Made by a program: the position numbers and the translations under genes. This document shows positions 61,187 to 64,000 of a stretch of DNA of 64,000 nucleotides, piece by piece (positions within the stretch are counted from its first letter, which is position 1; each line of letters starts with the position of its first letter). The notes beneath the pieces were generated by a model. That model saw nothing but the letters and a program-made list of their open reading frames with translations. It had not been told where the DNA came from and did not search any database. Source of the DNA: Alloscardovia criceti DSM 17774 (GTDB taxonomy: Bacteria > Actinomycetota > Actinomycetes > Actinomycetales > Bifidobacteriaceae). Where the stretch lies: contig NZ_AQXR01000010.1 in assembly GCF_000376885.1 (NCBI RefSeq), forward strand, positions 248,001 to 312,000. Direction: 5' to 3'.

Positions 61187-62866
61187 TTAATTATTGAGCG
61201 GCTTCACCAATGGGAAGGTGATGGTTTCACGAACCGTAGCACCGGTCAAAGCGATGAGCAAACGATCAACGCCCATGCCCATACCGCCCGCAGGTGGCAT
61301 GCCCACGCCCAAAGCCTCAATGAAGTCCTCATCGATATCCATGGCCTCGTCATCACCCGCCATAGCCATCTTTGCCTGCTCCACGAAGCGCTCGCGCTGA
61401 ACCACAGGATCGTTCAATTCGGAGTATGCCGTACCCAGCTCGAAACCACGCACATACAAATCCCACTTTTCTACCTGACCTGGCTTAGAACGGTGAGACT
61501 TGGTCAAAGGTGAGGTTTCTACAGGGAAATCACGCACAAAGGTTGGCTCCCAGAGCTGGTGAGGATCCTCTGTGTAGAAGTGCTCCCACAGATTTTCCAC
61601 GAGCTTGCCGTGATTTTCTACCTTTTCACGCTCGATGCCCAGCTTGTCAGCGAAGGCTTCCAAAGTTTCTAAGCTGGTTTCAGGCGTGATATGCTCGCCC
61701 AGTTTCTCAGACAAGGAATCGTAAATATCCAGCTGACGCCATGTGCCACCCACATCGTACTTGGTGCCGTCCGCCAAGGTAACTTCCGTCGAACCAAAGG
61801 TATCGATAGCGGCCTGCTGAACCAAGGATTGCGTCAATTCGGCCATCGTGTCGTAAGTACCGTAAGCTTCGTATGCTTCCAAGGTGGTGAATTCCGGCGC
61901 GTGCGTGGCATCTGCGCCTTCATTTCTAAAGGCACGATTAATCTCAAAGACGCGATCAATGCCGCCCACGAGCATGCGCTTCAAGAAGAGTTCTGGCGCG
62001 ATACGCAAGAAAAGATCCATATCGAACGCGTTGATATGCGTGGTAAATGGTCGAGCAGCAGCACCGCCGCGCAGGGTTTGCAGCATTGGTGTTTCTGCTT
62101 CGATATAGCCACGGGCATCGAAGTTGCGGCGCAAAGAAGCTACCACAGACGCGCGATTGCGCACCATGGTACGCATCTTGTCATCCACAATCATGCCCAA
62201 ATATGGCTTGCGTGTGCGCTGTTCCTCGTTCAAATCCTTATGCAAAGCCGGCAGTGGGCGCAAAGCTTTCGCCGCAATGGCCCATTCGGTGGCGAAAATC
62301 GAGAGCTCACCGGTCTTGGATGCAATCACGCGACCTTTGATGAAGAAATGGTCGCCCAAATCTACGAGCTGCTTAAACTCTTTCAAGGATTCTGCGCCAA
62401 TTTCCTTCTTGGAGAGCATGCCCTGGATGCGTGTGCCATCGCCGGACTCCAGCTGCACGAAGCACAGGCCACCGCCATTACGCAAGAAGATGATACGCCC
62501 TGCGAGCGCGACCACATCCTCAGTTTCCTCACCCGGTTCTAGCTTGCCATCGTACTGCGCGCGCACCTGCTGGATGGTGTGCGTAATCGGCAGTTCTACT
62601 GGGTACGGATTCACACCATTCTTAAGCATGAGTGCACGCTTGGCCACGCGCATTTGTACCTGCTCGGGATGTGCCTGAGAGCCGAATTCCTTGTTGGACG
62701 GGTCAATGGCTTCATCCAGACTGGCATCATTGTTGATTTTTTCGGTGATGGTTTCGTCTTGCTTGAGCAAAAGCTGTGCTCGTTCAACCGTGTTGAGAGA
62801 GGTGGCGACTTCAGCGTCTGAAGCTTCGTTGTCCAAAGCTTCCTGTGTGTCTTGTAAATCTGTCAT
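61187..62866 (-). CDS. lysS: Lysyl-tRNA synthetase, class II
   Basis: A 559-residue class II synthetase. An acidic extension of about 60 residues precedes the usual start (VRVAKR-like region near 70). Then come the OB-fold anticodon domain (VALAGRIIFLRNGG), motif 2 (FRNEGADATHAPEFT) and motif 3 (GMGMGVDRLLIALTG). It charges tRNA-Lys. ATG at 62866 is preceded by AGGACGCT. The gene is divergent from the FemAB-like gene at 63037. Confidence 0.94.
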   Translation of the reverse strand: MTDLQDTQEALDNEASDAEVATSLNTVERAQLLLKQDETITEKINNDASLDEAIDPSNKEFGSQAHPEQVQMRVAKRALMLKNGVNPYPVELPITHTIQQVRAQYDGKLEPGEETEDVVALAGRIIFLRNGGGLCFVQLESGDGTRIQGMLSKKEIGAESLKEFKQLVDLGDHFFIKGRVIASKTGELSIFATEWAIAAKALRPLPALHKDLNEEQRTRKPYLGMIVDDKMRTMVRNRASVVASLRRNFDARGYIEAETPMLQTLRGGAAARPFTTHINAFDMDLFLRIAPELFLKRMLVGGIDRVFEINRAFRNEGADATHAPEFTTLEAYEAYGTYDTMAELTQSLVQQAAIDTFGSTEVTLADGTKYDVGGTWRQLDIYDSLSEKLGEHITPETSLETLEAFADKLGIEREKVENHGKLVENLWEHFYTEDPHQLWEPTFVRDFPVETSPLTKSHRSKPGQVEKWDLYVRGFELGTAYSELNDPVVQRERFVEQAKMAMAGDDEAMDIDEDFIEALGVGMPPAGGMGMGVDRLLIALTGATVRETITFPLVKPLNN

Positions 62867-63036
62867 AGCGTCCTGTACTTTAGGCTTCTCGTAATTATTT
62901 CAATAGTCTTAGGGTACTAAAAACGTTGTACACGCGAGGCGTACTTATGCTCGCTCACGCACGGTATTTTTGTTTTCTTTGTTGGGAGATTGAAAAAATT
63001 ACTCCGCTATCTCAGACCTCCTAGTAAGCTGAATAT

Positions 63037-64000
63037 GTGTTGAATTTACAGGTGAATAGAATTGATCAATCACGCTTTGAAGAATTAACTACGGACGTGA
63101 CTGTGCCTATTGAGCAAACGGTGCAATGGGTGAGCTTTACACAGCAGTCCGATGGCTATGAACATCAAGGCTTTTTCGAAGTGAGTTCTGCCGACAATGC
63201 GCAGAATCCTCTGTGCGTCTTTTCCCTCGTTACGGTCAGCACGCGCGGCGGCACGCATGCATGGCTGCGTCATGCGCCTATCTGGTTGGCTGAACCAAGT
63301 GTGGATGAGGAGAAATCTTTTCTTGCGGCGCTGAAGTCCTGGCTGAAAAACACTTACTCCGAGGTTATTTGGGCTCATGTGGATGTCACACACGCCGAAA
63401 ATTACTCTGAGGTGGAAGATGCATACGGTATTGTGCCGTATGACAGCACGGTAGTTATCGACTTAACCAGCGACGCATCCAAAGACGCAGACAAGCGCGC
63501 CGAAGAGGTGCTGACACGTTTTAAGAAGCGTGGACGTCGCGATGTGCGGAAGGCTTTGCGCGAATCCGGTCTGGTTTTCAGCGATGACACGGCTCAAGCG
63601 AGCCAAGATTTTGGTCCTTACCATGCCATTATGGTGGACACCTCCTCGCGCGATGGCTTTGTGCCGTGGCCGAAGGAATTCTACGAAAGCATGCTCCAGT
63701 CTTTGGGTGCAGAGCACGCTCACGTGTATGCCGGTCGCATCGATGGCGAACTCGTCTGCTGGTCTTTGGTCACCGAAAATCAGCATCATGCCACACGGTA
63801 TTATGCTGCCTCCTCCACCGCCGTTATGCGTAAGCACGCAAATGACGTGATGGTGTTTATGGAGTGCAAGGAGCTACTCCAGCGCGGCATCACTCAGTAC
63901 GACCTTATGGGCATTGGTAGCGAGGCTTCGCCTACTTTGAAGGGCTTGAACGAGTTTAAGACGAAATTCAGCGAAAATATCGTCACCGTTCCTTTGATGA
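63037..64000 (+). CDS. FemAB-family peptidoglycan bridge aminoacyltransferase, incomplete
   Basis: An open frame of 321 codons runs to the window edge with no stop. It has a FemAB/GNAT layout: the coiled basic segment RFKKRGRRDVRKALRESG, then RDGFVPWPKEFYESML, YAASSTAVMRKHAND and GLNEFKTKFSEN, which matches the terminal FemX/MurM motif. These enzymes use aminoacyl-tRNA to add amino acids to lipid II. The proposed start is GTG at 63037, after an in-frame TAA at 63025; GTG at 63052 is the alternative, and no good ribosome site favours either. Divergent from lysS. Confidence 0.85.
   Translation, partial: MLNLQVNRIDQSRFEELTTDVTVPIEQTVQWVSFTQQSDGYEHQGFFEVSSADNAQNPLCVFSLVTVSTRGGTHAWLRHAPIWLAEPSVDEEKSFLAALKSWLKNTYSEVIWAHVDVTHAENYSEVEDAYGIVPYDSTVVIDLTSDASKDADKRAEEVLTRFKKRGRRDVRKALRESGLVFSDDTAQASQDFGPYHAIMVDTSSRDGFVPWPKEFYESMLQSLGAEHAHVYAGRIDGELVCWSLVTENQHHATRYYAASSTAVMRKHANDVMVFMECKELLQRGITQYDLMGIGSEASPTLKGLNEFKTKFSENIVTVPLM

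Noticed and set aside
63085-63837. Minus-strand ORFs opposite the incomplete FemAB gene
   Set aside because: The plus-strand frame is open to the window end and carries FemAB motifs; these are shadows.
1-64000. CRISPR arrays, insertion sequences, prophage or integrase genes
   Set aside because: No regularly spaced repeats, transposase or integrase frames were seen. tRNA-flanked att-like repeats were also looked for without result.

Overview
The window looks like chromosome from a member of the Bifidobacteriaceae (Actinobacteria). The reasons are the gene order dacB-tilS-hpt-ftsH-folE-folP-folBK-DUF3180, actinobacterial-type SerC next to a DUF2530 protein, EttA, a sortase-dependent pilus locus and a UDP-glucose 4-epimerase. 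By eye the base composition is well below that of typical high-GC Bifidobacterium, which suggests a lower-GC relative such as an Alloscardovia- or Gardnerella-like genus. That placement is inference: no GC value was computed and no database was searched.

Layout. 1-2.5 kb: the start of an aldo/keto reductase, then prmC, prfA and rpmE (translation termination and ribosome). 2.7-8.4 kb: a complete sortase-dependent pilus operon on the minus strand (large surface/tip pilin, backbone pilin, class C sortase). It is preceded by a run of 12 G on the coding strand that lies inside a small leader ORF. 9-13 kb: tRNA-Met, an orphan oligopeptide-binding lipoprotein with a palindromic operator, and EttA. 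13.2-28.4 kb: an accessory region. It holds two membrane-anchored GH3 glycosidases with reversed domain order, between them two tandem AgrC/AgrA-like (GHKL/LytTR) two-component systems, and then a frameshifted PLD-helicase-DUF3427 gene with a MutT-like Nudix gene. Three related intergenic RNA-gene candidates, all on the plus strand, lie at the borders of these modules.

28.5-42.8 kb: a thioesterase, then a minus-strand run of about eleven tightly packed genes (AI-2E-type exporter, glycosyltransferase, D-Ala-D-Ala peptidase, TilS, Hpt, FtsH, folate biosynthesis, DUF3180 protein, unknown), followed by a second glycosyltransferase. 42.9-49 kb: tRNAs Glu, Asp and Phe, trmB, galE, an orphan sugar-binding lipoprotein, a tyrosine phosphatase, dfrA and thyA. 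49-64 kb: OsmC, a tandem universal stress protein, a CHAP cell-wall hydrolase, serC, a histidine kinase without its phospho-acceptor histidine placed divergently from phoU, an SDR protein, a DEAD-box helicase, gpmA, menA, lysS and the beginning of a FemAB-family gene cut by the window end.

The most notable candidates are: (1) a three-copy family of intergenic transcripts, each with an identically spaced promoter, a CU-rich 3' segment and an intrinsic terminator, suggesting Shine-Dalgarno-targeting small RNAs; (2) a G-tract leader ORF ending three bases before the pilus operon start, suggesting phase variation by translational coupling; (3) a GH3/LytTR block with a perfect 9-bp direct repeat at 21-bp period in front of one GH3 gene.
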